Below, piece by piece: positions 32,988 through 45,639 of a DNA stretch of 64,000 bases. The translations under genes were made by a program, and so were the position numbers. A model generated the notes under the pieces. That model was not told the origin of the DNA and made no database searches. It saw only the letters and a list, made by a program, of their open reading frames with translations. This DNA comes from Serendipita indica DSM 11827. Taxonomy: Eukaryota; Basidiomycota; Agaricomycetes; Sebacinales; Serendipitaceae. Position 1 is the stretch's first letter. Each line of letters begins with the position of its first letter. Location: positions 1 to 64,000 of the forward strand of contig CAJVGD010000015.1 in the NCBI GenBank assembly GCA_910890315.1, in the 5' to 3' direction.

Positions 32988-33190
32988 GAAGGCGAAAGTC
33001 GCGGCGATATGATTATGATTTTTATGTCTTCTTGGTCGTGCCTTTCTTGTTGTAGCTTACACTCCTTGTACTTCTTGCAATGATTTGAAAAGAATGTATC
33101 CTCCAAAGCAATTTTGTAGATTCAGAGGAGATACAAACAGGAGAAGGTCTATTATCCTCCCGAGACAACTTGATATCGTTTGTAAGCGCT

Positions 33191-34166
33191 CTACTTGTCG
33201 CCTAGCATCATCTGGAAAGAGGTGAGTGCGTGCTCGTTCAGTCTCGTTGGGATTCTACCTTGACAAATTCTAGGAGATTATCAGCAAACGTCGTGCAGAC
33301 CATCATAAGACTACGCACCGGCATAATCAATTTTTCCGTCTCCATTGGTGTCCGCCTCTTTCATCATCTCCGACAATTCTGCCTTTGACAATTTCTCGCC
33401 TAAAACGCTATTAGCTGCACATACCTGCAACTGCCTTGACGACGCACCGAGGTTCTCCATAACCTGGCCCAACTCAGAGAGAGTCACAAATCCGTCGCCG
33501 TTCTTGTCAAATACTTTGAACGCCTGGCGAATCTCCTCCTCCCGATCACCATCCTTGAGCTTCTTGGCCATCATCGTCAGAAACTCTTTGAAATCTATCG
33601 TTCCATTTCCGTCGGCGTCGACCTCGTTGATCTACATGATCCGCCTGTTAATCTATCGGTGAACACTAGAGGCGATATAGAACCGTACCATGTCCTGAAG
33701 TTCAGAATCTGATGGGTTTTGGCCGAGAGAGCGCATCACGGTTCCGAGTTCCTAGTATGGTTCGTCAGGGGGAGCGCAACCCCTCGATGTGATCAAGGCG
33801 GACCTTCGTGGTGATAGTTCCATCGCCATCTGGCACAATTGTGAGGTTACAGTATCTTCAGTGCATGATTGTACTCACCCTTGTCGAAGAGAGCAAACGC
33901 CTCCTTGAATTCTGCAAACGATCGGAGAGCGCGACGGCATGAGCCTCCATCGCTAGCTACAGTTGATCGGAATAACTCTTACCCGATACCTGCTCTGTAT
34001 ATCACCAGATACGAAAGAAATTGTCAGCTCGAGCACTAAAACGGAGAGGAGCTGCTCCACCGTCGGTCTAAAGTAGCCATCGATGGCGACGGACAACGAA
34101 CGAATCGTGCATCAGTGTAGAGAAAACGTTTAGGAATTCAAAATCTCATACTAGAGAGTCAGCCAT
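33191..34166 (-). CDS. Calmodulin, divergent copy
   Basis: EF-hand calcium sensor. The ATG at 34,166 gives MADSL, split from the rest by introns. Four EF loops are present and complete: [12 protein letters not shown], a second [14 protein letters not shown] loop, [12 protein letters not shown] and [12 protein letters not shown]. The last exons read EFVK and MMLGDK before TAG at 33,191. The linker [19 protein letters not shown] differs from canonical fungal calmodulin, and the C-terminal lobe ([20 protein letters not shown]) is clearly more diverged than the neighbouring gene at 34.4-35.3 kb. The join between the first exon and AEQVSEFKEAF is not certain and may involve a tiny exon near 34,000. 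It probably has specialised partners. Confidence 0.85.
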
Positions 34167-34400
34167 GGTGCACTGGTGGATGGTACGAGTACAAGTTCGA
34201 GCTCAGCGGCTGATCTCTAGGCGCGGAGAGAGGCGTAATTGGGACGGGTGCAGCAAGCGCTCAAGTTTCAAAATACGTTATTCTCGGACTAGCAGTTACG
34301 TAATATCGCATTGGATAGAGTTGGCGATTTCATATCCGACTACGACACGGTGTAAACCTCTCTAACGACAGAAAGAGAGAAGTTTGCAGACAGCGACCCC

Positions 34401-35310
<910 letters not shown>

Positions 35311-35559
35311 TGTTTGGATTAAATTCTACGGGTATAACGCGATTCTCGATGCAAATGAAGATGGGCCGATGATGCAGTCAGGTTCAAGTTTGGTGGCGTC
35401 GATGGAAGGGCCAGCAAAGGGACAGATATGTGCTATATTCCACGAATGAAGAGCGGATACATCATAATATTCACCCAAGGACCCACAGAGTCTCATCAAG
35501 TGGAATACCTCGAAGCGTTGTCTAACACATATCTTCCTCTTACAACACTAGTCTTAGTT

Positions 35560-36290
35560 GATTAGCACACCAGTGTGCAATGTATGCGCACCATCCAAAC
35601 TAAGTCTGCCACCTCCGTCTGTATCTGCAAAGTGGATCATCCCATCAACCTCGTCGTCCGTGAGCTTGTTCCCTATATCCAAGTTGAATGTTTAAGGCCC
35701 TTCGTTTGGGCTGCATATATATTCCAATGACGCCCATGGCACGCTTGAGCTCGGAGGGCTCGAATGACCCAAATGCCTCTACAAAGTCGTCGTGGGTCTC
35801 TCGACTCTTGTAGGACAATCTTTTGATCTTGAGAAATTCTGGAAAGTCGCGGATCCTTCCCCTGCGAATGCAGACCCAACGACTTTGGTGGCAAGTTTGC
35901 TTGCAGTGGCTTCAGAGATGCCAAGACTGGTACTTATCAGGACAGTAGTATGCACTTCCTTGGTGAGAATATGCCCCTTGTGCTCTGAAGTGGGGCTCAG
36001 CAAGTGCTGGAGGGTGGCCAGTTCGTGAATCCACTAGACCTCTGCAACTGACTATTGTAAAAAGTTATGAACGCCTCCTTGTACTCTAGAGAAATGCGTC
36101 AGATCCCTCTTCCCCATGGCCCCTGCAAAGATTCACCCTCATGTCCTACAAGTGGTCCAGTTCAATTACCCGTGATTGTTGCTCAATGTCGATGGACAAA
36201 CTTAATCTCCATCATTGGCGTTCACGGGGTGCGAATAGATTCCAAAGCGGCAGAAGAGACGTGTCAAAGCCTGTCACGCCGGTAATAAGG
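35560..36290 (-). pseudogene. Decayed calmodulin-like third copy
   Basis: The exon start EYKEAFITF (near 36,085) corresponds to EFKEAFSLF of calmodulin. FLKIKRLSYKSRETHDDFVE AFGSF (near 35,770-35,830) stands for the second EF hand and linker. VDGMIHFADTDGGGRLSLDG (near 35,610-35,660) is the fourth EF hand, with a weak loop. The first loops have lost the acidic ligands. The middle part is in shifted frames (about 35,840 and 35,720). It lies on the same strand directly upstream of the canonical calmodulin, so it is a tandem duplicate that has decayed or turned into a very divergent calmodulin-like protein. Ends are approximate. Confidence 0.6.
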
Positions 36291-36579
36291 ACCTACAATA
36301 TAATCTGCCATACTTTTTGTTGACAAGTAGCCCGATTATGTAGAAATCTAAATCAAATGGGGTTCAAGCCAAAGGTAGGCGCTTTCTGGTGGCTAAGGTG
36401 CACTCGGCGAATGACGAGCTCCGCTCATAGGAAGATATAAAGGGTATTCTGTCTGGGCGTAGATGACATGCATAAACGAAGAGCCCGAACTTTGTATACT
36501 GCTGTACGTAAGGTTCCCCTAAAGAAATTAAATTCGCTATTTATAAATGTCAGCCTCTTTGAAAGTAAATTTTGTTGCC

Positions 36580-37928
36580 AAAATCATAACCAGGTCTTCG
36601 CCAAGCACCAATAGGGATGCTCAACGACTACCCAGTGATGACCTTCCCCGGTTTGATACGTATTTGCGCTTACTGGATGGCGATTACCCTCGTGTCTCGT
36701 TCGATCTTGCTTATGGTGGAACCGCTGGGCGCTAGCGAGTTGTAGCTCAGAAGAGACAAAATCCCAGTAAATAAAAGCCTTTACCAGCGCGAGCATCCAT
36801 AAGGCTTATGCCTCACGTGCGTGTAAACGTGGTTGACCGCATTGGGATGGCGCTTGTTCTGAGACGAGGGATGGTCAGTAGCCATCCATTTTACCAGGGA
36901 GTGCGCTCACGTTGTATGTACAGTTTGGCCAGTTGCAATCCCATTGCTGACACCCATTGCGACTCCCCCGACTCGAGCCTGTTGCTCGAGGGTAAGGAAC
37001 GCGTGTGAGTAAGGCAGCTACCACGTTATCCAGAGAGCTTTGGGGAGATTTGGAGTGCGGCGCTTCGATTGACATTTCGGCCAATGAGACGCACGCTTCC
37101 AGCACCGACTGATCCATTTGGTTCAACTCCAGAATGGATGCCTCTTGGGATCCAAGAGCCCTACCGATGATATACCTCTGCTGTGTTTCCGGGAGGTCAA
37201 AGAAGCGTTCAACGAGGTCTCGAGACCGTAGGGTGTGAATGCGTGTTTCCGGAGACGGGATTGATTGTGCTGCAAATTGACGGCTGACGACTTCTGCAGT
37301 TGACAGTTCTAACCAGGCAGGGAAATCTGCATTTGGGATTGGGTGGCCGGGATTCGAATAGATCATCTGGTTCTGTATGGGGACTGGAAGTCATTTAGCT
37401 CTCGTCTAAGAGATAATGACAAGTATGAGCACTTACACTGAAGATAATCAGGTACATAGAGGGGAACTGCAGTTTCTGGCTGATTCCCGGGGAGAGTCTC
37501 GCCTAAGAATGGGTCTGGCGATTCAACGAGTCCAGGCAGCGGGGCTGGTTGAGATTGGGAAAGAGGCATTGAAGCAATGTCTGAGTCTTTCTGATTGAGC
37601 GATTACAGATGCGACAGCGAGCTCTTACCTGGCAAAGCCACAGGTAGGTCCAAAGAGTTCGAGTAGCGCCTAGCGGAGCTCTCCAACAGATCGGCCATAA
37701 GAGGTTCAGAATTATACATAGTAGGTGTCTCTCTCTACCATCAAATTGTGAGCCCGCTAGCATAGGAGGACGGTCACCCACGTGTTCTTGCGACATGCTT
37801 AGAGGAGTCTGTCGACAGTCTCCAGAGGATATGCCCTGTAGAATATCAGTTTGAGGACTGTCAAGTGCCGTAAGCTGGTGAGATAGATCAGAAGCTGAAA
37901 CTGGGGGGGACCAAGCCATGCCGCCCAA
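36580..37928 (-). CDS. C2H2 zinc-finger protein (probable transcription factor)
   Basis: Start MGGMAWSPPVSASDLS at 37,928; an ATG three codons later is also possible. A Ser/Pro/Leu-rich, disordered region spans several exons with good GT-AG borders (for example the intron after SMSQEH, and the one between VPDYLQ and NQMIYSNPGHP). Near the C-terminus two fingers follow: WDCNWPNCT joined across an intron to NKRHPNAVNHVYTHVRHKP, then YGCSRCAQRF with HHKQDRTRHE. All joins I tested keep the frame. The 3' end near 36,580 is uncertain because the last exon was not fixed. Its build (long disordered region, two split fingers at the end) is like that of the duplicated genes at 46-51 kb, but sequence similarity is low. 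Confidence 0.7.
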
Positions 37929-38469
37929 ACAAAGTCCGCCTCGACAAGGAGAATTGCCGACCGTTGAAGGTGACTGAATTTTGAATTTTGATCATATCAA
38001 AGATAGAAAGATAGCCTCAATCGCGCAAAAGGGTCGCCCCTGTGCGGGACGGAGATCCAGGGATGATATCCTGTTCGAGTAAGGTAATAGAAATGTTCAA
38101 TGCACAGCGCGATTGTATCAGTCAAATCCTGAGCCCACTCTGGTGGTCATCTGTCACTGCCAGCTGCGTGCTTCGCCAAAGTGAGATCTAGGTCACGATG
38201 ATTGTATGATAAAAATACGTTTGAGTGCGAGTTGACTTGAATTGATAATGAAAAGAGAATCCCATGTCGAATCAACGCCGTAAACGGTTAAAAGATGATC
38301 CCCCAAAGTGTCAACCATCCAGGTGCTCAAAAGTCACGGAATGTGTTTCAACAAGATTGACATTGAAAAAGCCGCGAGGTCATGCGGTGTTGGTTTGGGT
38401 TGAGATGTGGTTGACCTCGACACCCTTGACGTGACATTGTTCGGTATCGGCAGAAATATTCGGGCAAAT
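37929..38469. promoter_or_regulatory. Divergent promoter gap
   Basis: 541 bp between the zinc-finger gene (minus) and the membrane-protein gene (plus). No known element recognised. Confidence 0.4.
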
Positions 38470-39429
38470 ATGTCTCAGCATCGTGTGGTCCACCAAAATC
38501 TACCAGATAACGATCGAGACGAGTCGGCCGGTGGTATGTTCTGCAAACCGTGCGCGGAGATTGTCACTGACCCAGGTCAGCAGCGGCCACAGGTGCACAA
38601 GAGAACGCATCTCAACCCCGTGTTATCCAACAAACACTGCCAGAAAATGACCGAGACGAGACGTTTGGTACGCATGCAAACCACGCCCAGCCTCCGGTAA
38701 TAACCCCTTCTAGTCGTGACAACAGAATCGCCAAATTCGTTTGCTCAGTCGAGCTTGTTCGTTCTCGTCATTCTCCTCACCGCCATCCTGGTCCCTCTTG
38801 TCCTGCTGTTCATCATTATCGTCAACCTTAGTGGATCAATCATCGCCTCAATACTGTTCGAAGTCCTTGGACACGCCGTCCTTCGAGCATTGGGCGTCGA
38901 CGGCTTCAACAATCGACTCAAGCATTCGGTCAAAGTCGGCGCCGTTGGTGGCGCCATTGTCGCCATCCCTTTCAACATCTTTTACGCTTTCCTCGAGTAC
39001 CTGATTGCTCCTACTGTCGTCAGTGTCACAGACGAAAGTGAAGCAGAGCCATTGCTCCCACCCGAACGCCAGAGCTCGTTCGGCCAAGTGACAAAGTCAT
39101 TCAACGAGAGCTTGAAAGGAACAAGGCGCAATCCCATCAACCAAAGGCTCTATCTTCAGCAGCGCGAAACCGGCGAAGCACCTTCTAGATGGCGCGTCTT
39201 TTTCGCACTTCTCGGAGATTTTTTGTCCGGCCCAGCCCTTGGAGCCCTTTCTGGAGCAGTTGGGTCATTTGTGCTTGAAAAGGCAGGTCATGAGGTCATG
39301 GATGTTGCTCACTCTGCCCAGGCCGGAGCATTAGGCGGTTTCATCCTTGGCCCTCTCGCTGCGGCTCTTTTTTCCACCATGTTTGCAGTAGCCATCGCAG
39401 TCTTCATATCAAGAAATCCTTCTACATAG
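38470..39429 (+). CDS. Glycine-zipper membrane protein of unknown family
   Basis: I do not recognise the family. The ATG at 38,470 begins MSQHRVVHQNLPDNDRDES. After an intron a second similar unit appears (RVIQQTLPENDRDET), then VVTTESPNSFAQ and the main exon. The main exon has one long hydrophobic helix (LFVLVILLTAILVPLVLLFI), a second amphipathic segment, two Gly-rich stretches (VGAVGGAIVAIPFNIFYAF and ALGALSGAVGSFVLE) and a last pair AGALGGFILGPLAAALF. Such glycine zippers pack membrane helices. No signal peptide; four or five helices predicted by eye. Translation must start in the upstream exon because the main exon has no early ATG. A broken relative follows directly downstream. Confidence 0.75.
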
Positions 39430-39601
39430 TTCGAACTATGTATGCGAGACATCATCTACTTTGCTCTCCTCCTAGTATCATCGTGCACACGGGCATCCAC
39501 GCCAAAGCGTCGCATGAGCGAAGTGAAATATTGCTGACCTCTTCTTTGCACCAAGAAAGGTAAAGGGATATGGTTCCACAATCGCCCCCTTCCCTCAGTC
39601 T

Positions 39602-40360
39602 ATGATCAATATGTCAGAGACTCGTTTGGTGCACTTGTCTCCAATGAAACTATCCGCAAATCGATCATGGGCAAAACGACAAGGTAAATTCGTCCGTCTT
39701 GTATTTGCATTCTTCTCACGACCATCTTCTCCCTCACTACGTGTCACTCTTCTTGATGAGACTCGACTTTGGTGCCTCTATTATCACCTCGGTATACTTC
39801 GAGATTTTCGGAGATGTCATCAAATATTTTCCGGGGACATGTGGAATTTTACTGCTCGACTCGAGCAATCATTCATAGTCGGAGCTATTGGCGGGTCCAT
39901 TGTCATTATTCCTTGCAGCATCTGCCACGGACTCATAGGATCCCTTATCGTTCCTATTCCTGTGAATACCAGGGACGAACGTGCAGGAAAGTGGCCATTC
40001 CAACGTCACAGCTCGCTCGGCAAAGTGGCAAAGTCACTTAGGGATGCAATAAATGTAGAAAGCTTCGAAACCATCTCTCAAAGAGCCCAGCGACTCAAAG
40101 CGGACGAAGCACCACAGACATGGCGGATTTTACTCGCAGCGGTCGCAGACCTCCTCACATTTCCAGCGTTCGGAGCTCTTTCTGGAGCTGTCGGATCGCT
40201 AGTCTTGGAAAGGACGGATAATTACGTCGTAGATGTCTCTCGCTCTGCTCGGGCGGGGGCAATAGGTGGATTCATGTTCAGCCCCCCTGTCGGCGCGCTC
40301 GTTTTCGTAGCATGTGTGTCAGCAATCAGTGCCTTCTTATCATGGAGACGTTTGAGCTAG
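39602..40360 (+). pseudogene. Tandem copy of the glycine-zipper membrane protein, frame broken
   Basis: The C-terminal two thirds read in one frame (SFIVGAIGGSIVIIPCS, AFGALSGAVGSLVLER, RAGAIGGFMFSPPVGAL, stop at 40,360) and match the upstream gene throughout. The preceding block FGASIITSVYFEIFGDV is in another frame and meets the main one near 39,835, where one base seems to be missing. The N-terminal exons are not clear. Probably a pseudogene. Only 41 bp separate its stop from that of UBA2 on the other strand. Confidence 0.7.
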
Positions 40361-40401
40361 ATCCATCGTTATGCATACCAAGCCTGGTAATTTCCCATTT
40401 G

Positions 40402-42688
40402 CTAGTCGTCGAGGATTATAGTGACTTCGTCCTCTAAGATTACCAGTCCTTCTTCTTCTAGTCTCTGCGCCTTTGATGGGCTTGTCAACGGGGCTTGATT
40501 CGGTTTGACCTTTTTCCTCGCAGGTCCATCCTCGGTGCCAGCAACGTCTTCGCCAAGTTTGCGTTTGAGTTGATTGCGATCTATGTCCATATCTCCTGTC
40601 GCCGACGCTTTGCCCTTTACCTTTGGCTTGAGTTTTGAGCGCGTGGGAGGCAATATCAGAGAATCCGCCCCATCATCCCTGCCAAGGATCATCAAAGTCG
40701 TTTCGAATCCATATGATTACTCACGCTCGTAAGCAGATTGCCACGGTCAGTGTGCTCCACCGTTCATCTTCGTCGACAATAGAGATGAACTTTCCCTGAC
40801 CACAGCCCAGTTCCAAAAGCGTCTTCTCGAGGTTGTCATCAAATTCAGGATCAGCCAGTAGACGACCAGCTTCAAAGACATTGACTTCAGACGTCTCCAA
40901 TGCACCACCCTCTTCATCACCCAAATCTGTGTGCGCGAGCGTCTTGGAGAGGAGGGCACCGAGGGTCACATTTGCTGGGTCACATTGTACAATCATATAC
41001 GTATCCACGCATGCGGCGCAAGAGGGGTTCGGTGGAGGACGTTGTGAGCCAGTGATTGGCTTGTTCGGCTTTGCGGTCAGGTACGGCCATACAAGCAACT
41101 CGAGGTTGTGTTGCAGGATCTGGACGGCTTGTAAGACAATGAGACCGGCAATAATGGCGTTTGTGGTCGCAATCGCCGGAATGATGTTGCCCGCCATCTC
41201 TGGTTAAGAATTAAGCGCGGTGTGAATGCAAGGGAAAGAACTCCGTACCCTTTACGTCCCAGCGGTTCTTTTGCGGGATGTTATACACTGCCGACCGTAA
41301 ATTGGAGGCTGCCGTCACGAAGTCCAAAGTGTCGTCGTCGTCTTTGTCAAAAGTGATAATATTCTCACCGGCCTGTAGCCGGGCTGATAACCGCTGGATA
41401 CTTCGAGGATAAGGATTTGTATTCCATTTATTCGGGAAGCCCCATACCTGGACGTGAACAGCTCGAGCGACTCGGGCAAAGTAAGGGACCGTTGATCCCG
41501 CAGATTGACACCAGCGGCTTGTCCGTTTGATTCAGACTTAGAAGCATGGCGGCTCTGTTCGACCCCTCGCAAAACAAATGTTCCGGCTGCGACCTGGTCA
41601 AAGTCCAAGGGGACCGGTCGTTGCCGATTCTGCCACATGTCGTCCATTCTGAGCAGTTTTTCTGTATCTCTTCTAAATGCCTGCAATTCTATCAGCAAAC
41701 CGCAGAAACAATTAATTAAAGGTGGTACCTTTTCGAAGACCGCCTTGCCTGCCTCTGTATTGGCCATGCGGAGAGCGGCTCGCATTCGCTTCCACTCGTG
41801 AGCTTCTTCCCGGAGAGCGGCAATTTCATTTGCTGTACCTGTGAGTGAGTGCCGTTTCATCTCATGGAGAGGCACCCACGATTCTCTCCATCCTGCTCTG
41901 CTTTATCCAGCTCGGCCTCGTTCTCTTCCTCGCCAAAGAGTTGTCTATTGTAAATATTGAGGAGAATGATAGAGGTCGAATAGGATACTGACGGTAGGAG
42001 ATAACTCTTTGCCCACACGATCGAATGTATCGGCTGAGAGGGTGTAGACCGAATCGTGCAAACAGGATATGTGCGCTGCTGGACGGGCTTGGGCGTGCAT
42101 TCATAACATTCCGTTTCGTCCTGCAATCACTTCTGAGCGAAGGCCTCTCAGTGCGAGAGCTATAATTCACCTTTATGATGGGCTGAACTTGTCCAAAGTA
42201 CCCTTCGGTACCACTTTCTACAAGAGGAACCCCTGCTGCTAGACACATTCTGTTGATATGTTTCCTCGCATCGAGATTGTCCAGAGCGCTCATGACAAGG
42301 TCGAAACTCGCAAACCATTTCGCGTCATACTTTGGCTCTTTGATGTTTGCACAAAGAGGTTTAATAAAGACAGAAGGGTTGAAGGCTGACGCGGTCCTAG
42401 CGGCGACAAGGGCTTTGGATTGCTTGACGTCCTTTTTGCGGAACAGAAACTGACGATTGAGGTTCGAAAGGTCGATCGTATCGAGATCAAGCAGTGTAAT
42501 GTTTCCAAATCCTGCTAATACGACATTCTTCACTGTACTTGATGCCTCAGCCGCCATCTTGTGGTTTCGACGAGCGACTTACGCAGCTCGCAGCCAATTC
42601 CACCACTCCCCACGACAAGAATACGCGTATTCTTAAGCTTTTCTGCGAATTCTGAGCCAAAAAGCGCTGTCGTATGGCTGGTCCGCAT
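40402..42688 (-). CDS. UBA2: SUMO-activating enzyme subunit 2
   Basis: Catalytic half of the SUMO E1, working with AOS1 in the nucleus to adenylate SUMO and carry it as a thioester. The ATG at 42,688 gives [14 protein letters not shown]. The nucleotide-binding block is [13 protein letters not shown], then, across an intron, [20 protein letters not shown] and [16 protein letters not shown]. The ThiF domain has [16 protein letters not shown], and zinc-site cysteines are in ECYECTPKP. The catalytic Cys is in [20 protein letters not shown], followed by QLFGEEE. The second zinc pair is in [12 protein letters not shown] ubiquitin-like domain and an acidic/basic tail with nuclear-signal-like PARKKVK follow, ending LDD at 40,402. 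Introns join in frame throughout; the gene looks intact. Start choice rests on the close match to family N-termini. Confidence 0.93.
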
Positions 42689-43519
42689 CAGGAACGCGCC
42701 AAGTTGCACCTCGGACTCTGCCAACACCAACGATTTAACGCGGTCCTCGCTCTACGCCAGCTGAGACTTGGACATGGGCACCAGACGCTCCCTCGACGTC
42801 CTCGGAGTTAATCTCCCCTGTGATTGATCAGATGGATACAATTCCAGGGTAAACCCCCGCTTTCTGGGGTTAGAAGCCGTAAACGGTCCTTAGTGTGGAG
42901 ATTTCATCACCAAAACAGTCTTGGAACATCCGATGCGGACGTATACACAGGCGCATCTTCGGAGTGCATAACCGCCTTCTCTAATGTTTCGGCATCTTCG
43001 ACTGGAAGGAAGCTGTTGCACTACTCAATATGCACCAATCATCATTCACTCCGATACAACCTTTGACCCTAGCCGCCAAGTAGGGCCGCATCATCTCACC
43101 TTCGCTCTTCATCGCGAGCGAGTTGTTCGGCGGGAACAAGGCGGTCGTCCGAGCGCGTAGCAAACTCGATGTAGCTAGTGAGTACTCGTAAAAAACAGTT
43201 GGTTGAGTGATTGACGTTCCCTCTAGCCTTCCTCTCTTCACCTCGTGATACATTTATTGAATAATGCGATAACCGAGGGGGGAGAACTGTATAACGCTCC
43301 ACAAATGGACTCCGGTTACAACCGTGTCGTTCATTTAATGATCGTGCACGGCTTCGAGGGTTCTCTCCAACCCCGTCCCCCGCACATGCTTCGATTATCC
43401 GGCATACTGCCGCTCCAGGGAATGAGTATATAGCTCCTCACCCTGCCGTTTACGAACAAACCGGACAGCTCTTCTTCGAAAAGCCCCCTTTCCATTCTGA
43501 CAGAGCATCGACAACCATC
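42689..43519. promoter_or_regulatory. Divergent promoter region UBA2 / sugar transporter
   Basis: 831 bp without convincing coding content. It should hold both promoters. ORFs on either strand here are short and compositionally random. Confidence 0.4.
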
Positions 43520-45636
43520 ATGGGTGGCGACATTGCTGGTGGTGATCCGCTCGTAACGCAATACGTGCTGGAGGACACGACCCCATGGTACAAGAAGCGC
43601 AACCTCCGCTACCTTTACTTTGTGCTCGTTCCGACGTGTATTGGGGTCGAAATCACATCCGGGTAACGTTTGGTCATTCTTAGACTGCATCCCGACTCAC
43701 GGACTTCACCAGATTCGACTCTAGTATGATGAACGGACTGCAAGGAGTGACCTACTGGGACAACTGTTAGTACGGCTCATCGGCCCGCGCGCCAAGGCAC
43801 TAAACGAATACTCGCAGACTTCGGCCATCCTCAGGGCCAAACTCTTGGTCTCATGAGCTCTGCTTATTCACTCGGATGCATTCTTTCATTGCCGTTTATC
43901 CCGTTCGTCGTTGACCGCCTTGGACGTCGGCTCTCCATTGTCTGCGGGAGCTGCGTCATGCTCGTCGGAGTAGCATTGCAAGCTTCAGCTGTTAACTATG
44001 CAATGTTCACCATCGCCCGTGCAGTCATGGGTTTCGGAATGCCCATCTGCATCGTTTCAGCGTCTGCGCTCATCGGAGAACTTTCGTACCCGAAGGAGAG
44101 AACCTATCTTGGCTCTCTGTTCAACGCGAGCTGGTTCATTGGCGCTATCGTAGCTGCTGGTACAACCTACGGCACCTTTGCGATGCCAAACAACTGGTCG
44201 TGGAGAATCCCCTCAATTCTGGTGGGTGTCAGCCTCGTACTGGTAGAACGTTATTGAACGCACCATAGCAAGCCGCTCCATCACTGCTTCAGATCTCATT
44301 TATGATGCTCCTTCCCGAGAGTCCAAGATGTGAGGGCTTCCTTCTACGCCTTGCTCTGGCTGATTGAAATGTAGGGCTGATCTCAAAGGGCCGAGAGGAA
44401 GAGGCCTTCCAGATTCTCGCCACATACCACGCTGAAGGAGACAGAGAGAGCGAGTTAGTCAAGGCTGAATATGCTCAAATCAATGTCACGATTCAAATGG
44501 AGATGGAAAATAGCAAGCGCAGCTGGAAGGAGATGATCGCGACTGCCGGAATGCGCAAACGTGTCACCATTGCAACTGCCTTGGGGCTTTTCACTCAATG
44601 GTCTGGTAACGGCATGATCAGGTACTGTCCTTATCGTTATCCGAACCTGAACTGACACAGCTCAGTTACTACTTGAAGCAGATCCTGAAAGATGTTGGAA
44701 TCACCGATAACAAGTGAGTTGATAACGTCTCACGAATGTGACTGACCCTCTTGGATAGAACCGTCAACCAGATCAACGTTGCCAACACTTGCTGGGGTCT
44801 CCTCAATGCCACAACGATCGCATTCCTGGTATACAAATTGAAGCGCCGTACAGCGTACCTTTTGTGCACGACTTCGCTCCTCTGCATTTACACCGGGTGA
44901 GTTGATCACGAAATAACGAATTGATCCTCATCCAACGCGCAGATGGACGATTTCAGCAGCCAGATATACAATTGCGAAGGATAAGCAAGCGTCACATGCC
45001 GTTCTGGCATTCATCTTTTTGTACTCGCCTGCGTATAACATTGGCGTACGTTCCCTTTATACCCTTTCAACGCATTTACTGACTGTCTTTAGTACAACGC
45101 TTTGACGTATAGTGAGTCTCTCTCCCTCAGTGAAAGATCCCTGCTCATCTCTGCTAGCTTTCCTTGTCGAGCTCTTCCCCTTCGCTGTCCGAGCCCGCGG
45201 TATCACCCTCTTCCAGCTCTTTGGGCGCATGGCCAGCTTCTTCAACCAATACGTTAATCCTATTGGTATCAAGAATGCTGGCTGGAAGTACTACCTTTCC
45301 TATGTGTAAGTCCCAGCCATGAAGGTATACCTCACCCACTCACGACATGCCCATAGGGTTTGGCTCGCATTTGAGGTCATTTTTGTCTACTTCATGTTCC
45401 CAGAGACATCGGGAAGAACACTGGAAGAGCTGGCGTTCAGTGAGTTGCCTTTCCGTGGTCGGATCCTCGCTAACGTTCTTCTAGTCTTCGAAGGCGAGGA
45501 GGTGAGAAAGAGGCAGGCAAAGGAGACAGAACAGGAGTTGCATCAAGGACCTATCGGCCAGCCTATGAAGGTGGCATCTCCCAACGAGAAGTTGCCTACA
45601 TACAACGAGCAGATGAAAGCAGAGGACAAGGCGTAA
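43520..45636 (+). CDS. MFS sugar transporter (lactose permease/hexose type)
   Basis: Plasma-membrane sugar:H+ symporter of the fungal SP family. The ATG at 43,520 begins MGGDIAGGDPLVTQYVLED. The first helix reads YLYFVLVPTCIGVEITSG, then the family signatures: NGLQGVTYW, VDRLGRR (motif A), ARAVMGFGMPI, LLPESPRW (end of the sixth helix), LFTQWSGNGMISYYL, FLVELFPFAVRARG and PETSGRTLEE. The tail is hydrophilic and ends at 45,636. About eight short introns; all joins tested are in frame. VELFPFAVRARG and the NGLQ block fit the lactose permease-like branch, but the substrate is not decided by sequence alone. Confidence 0.9.
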
Positions 45637-45639
45637 TAA

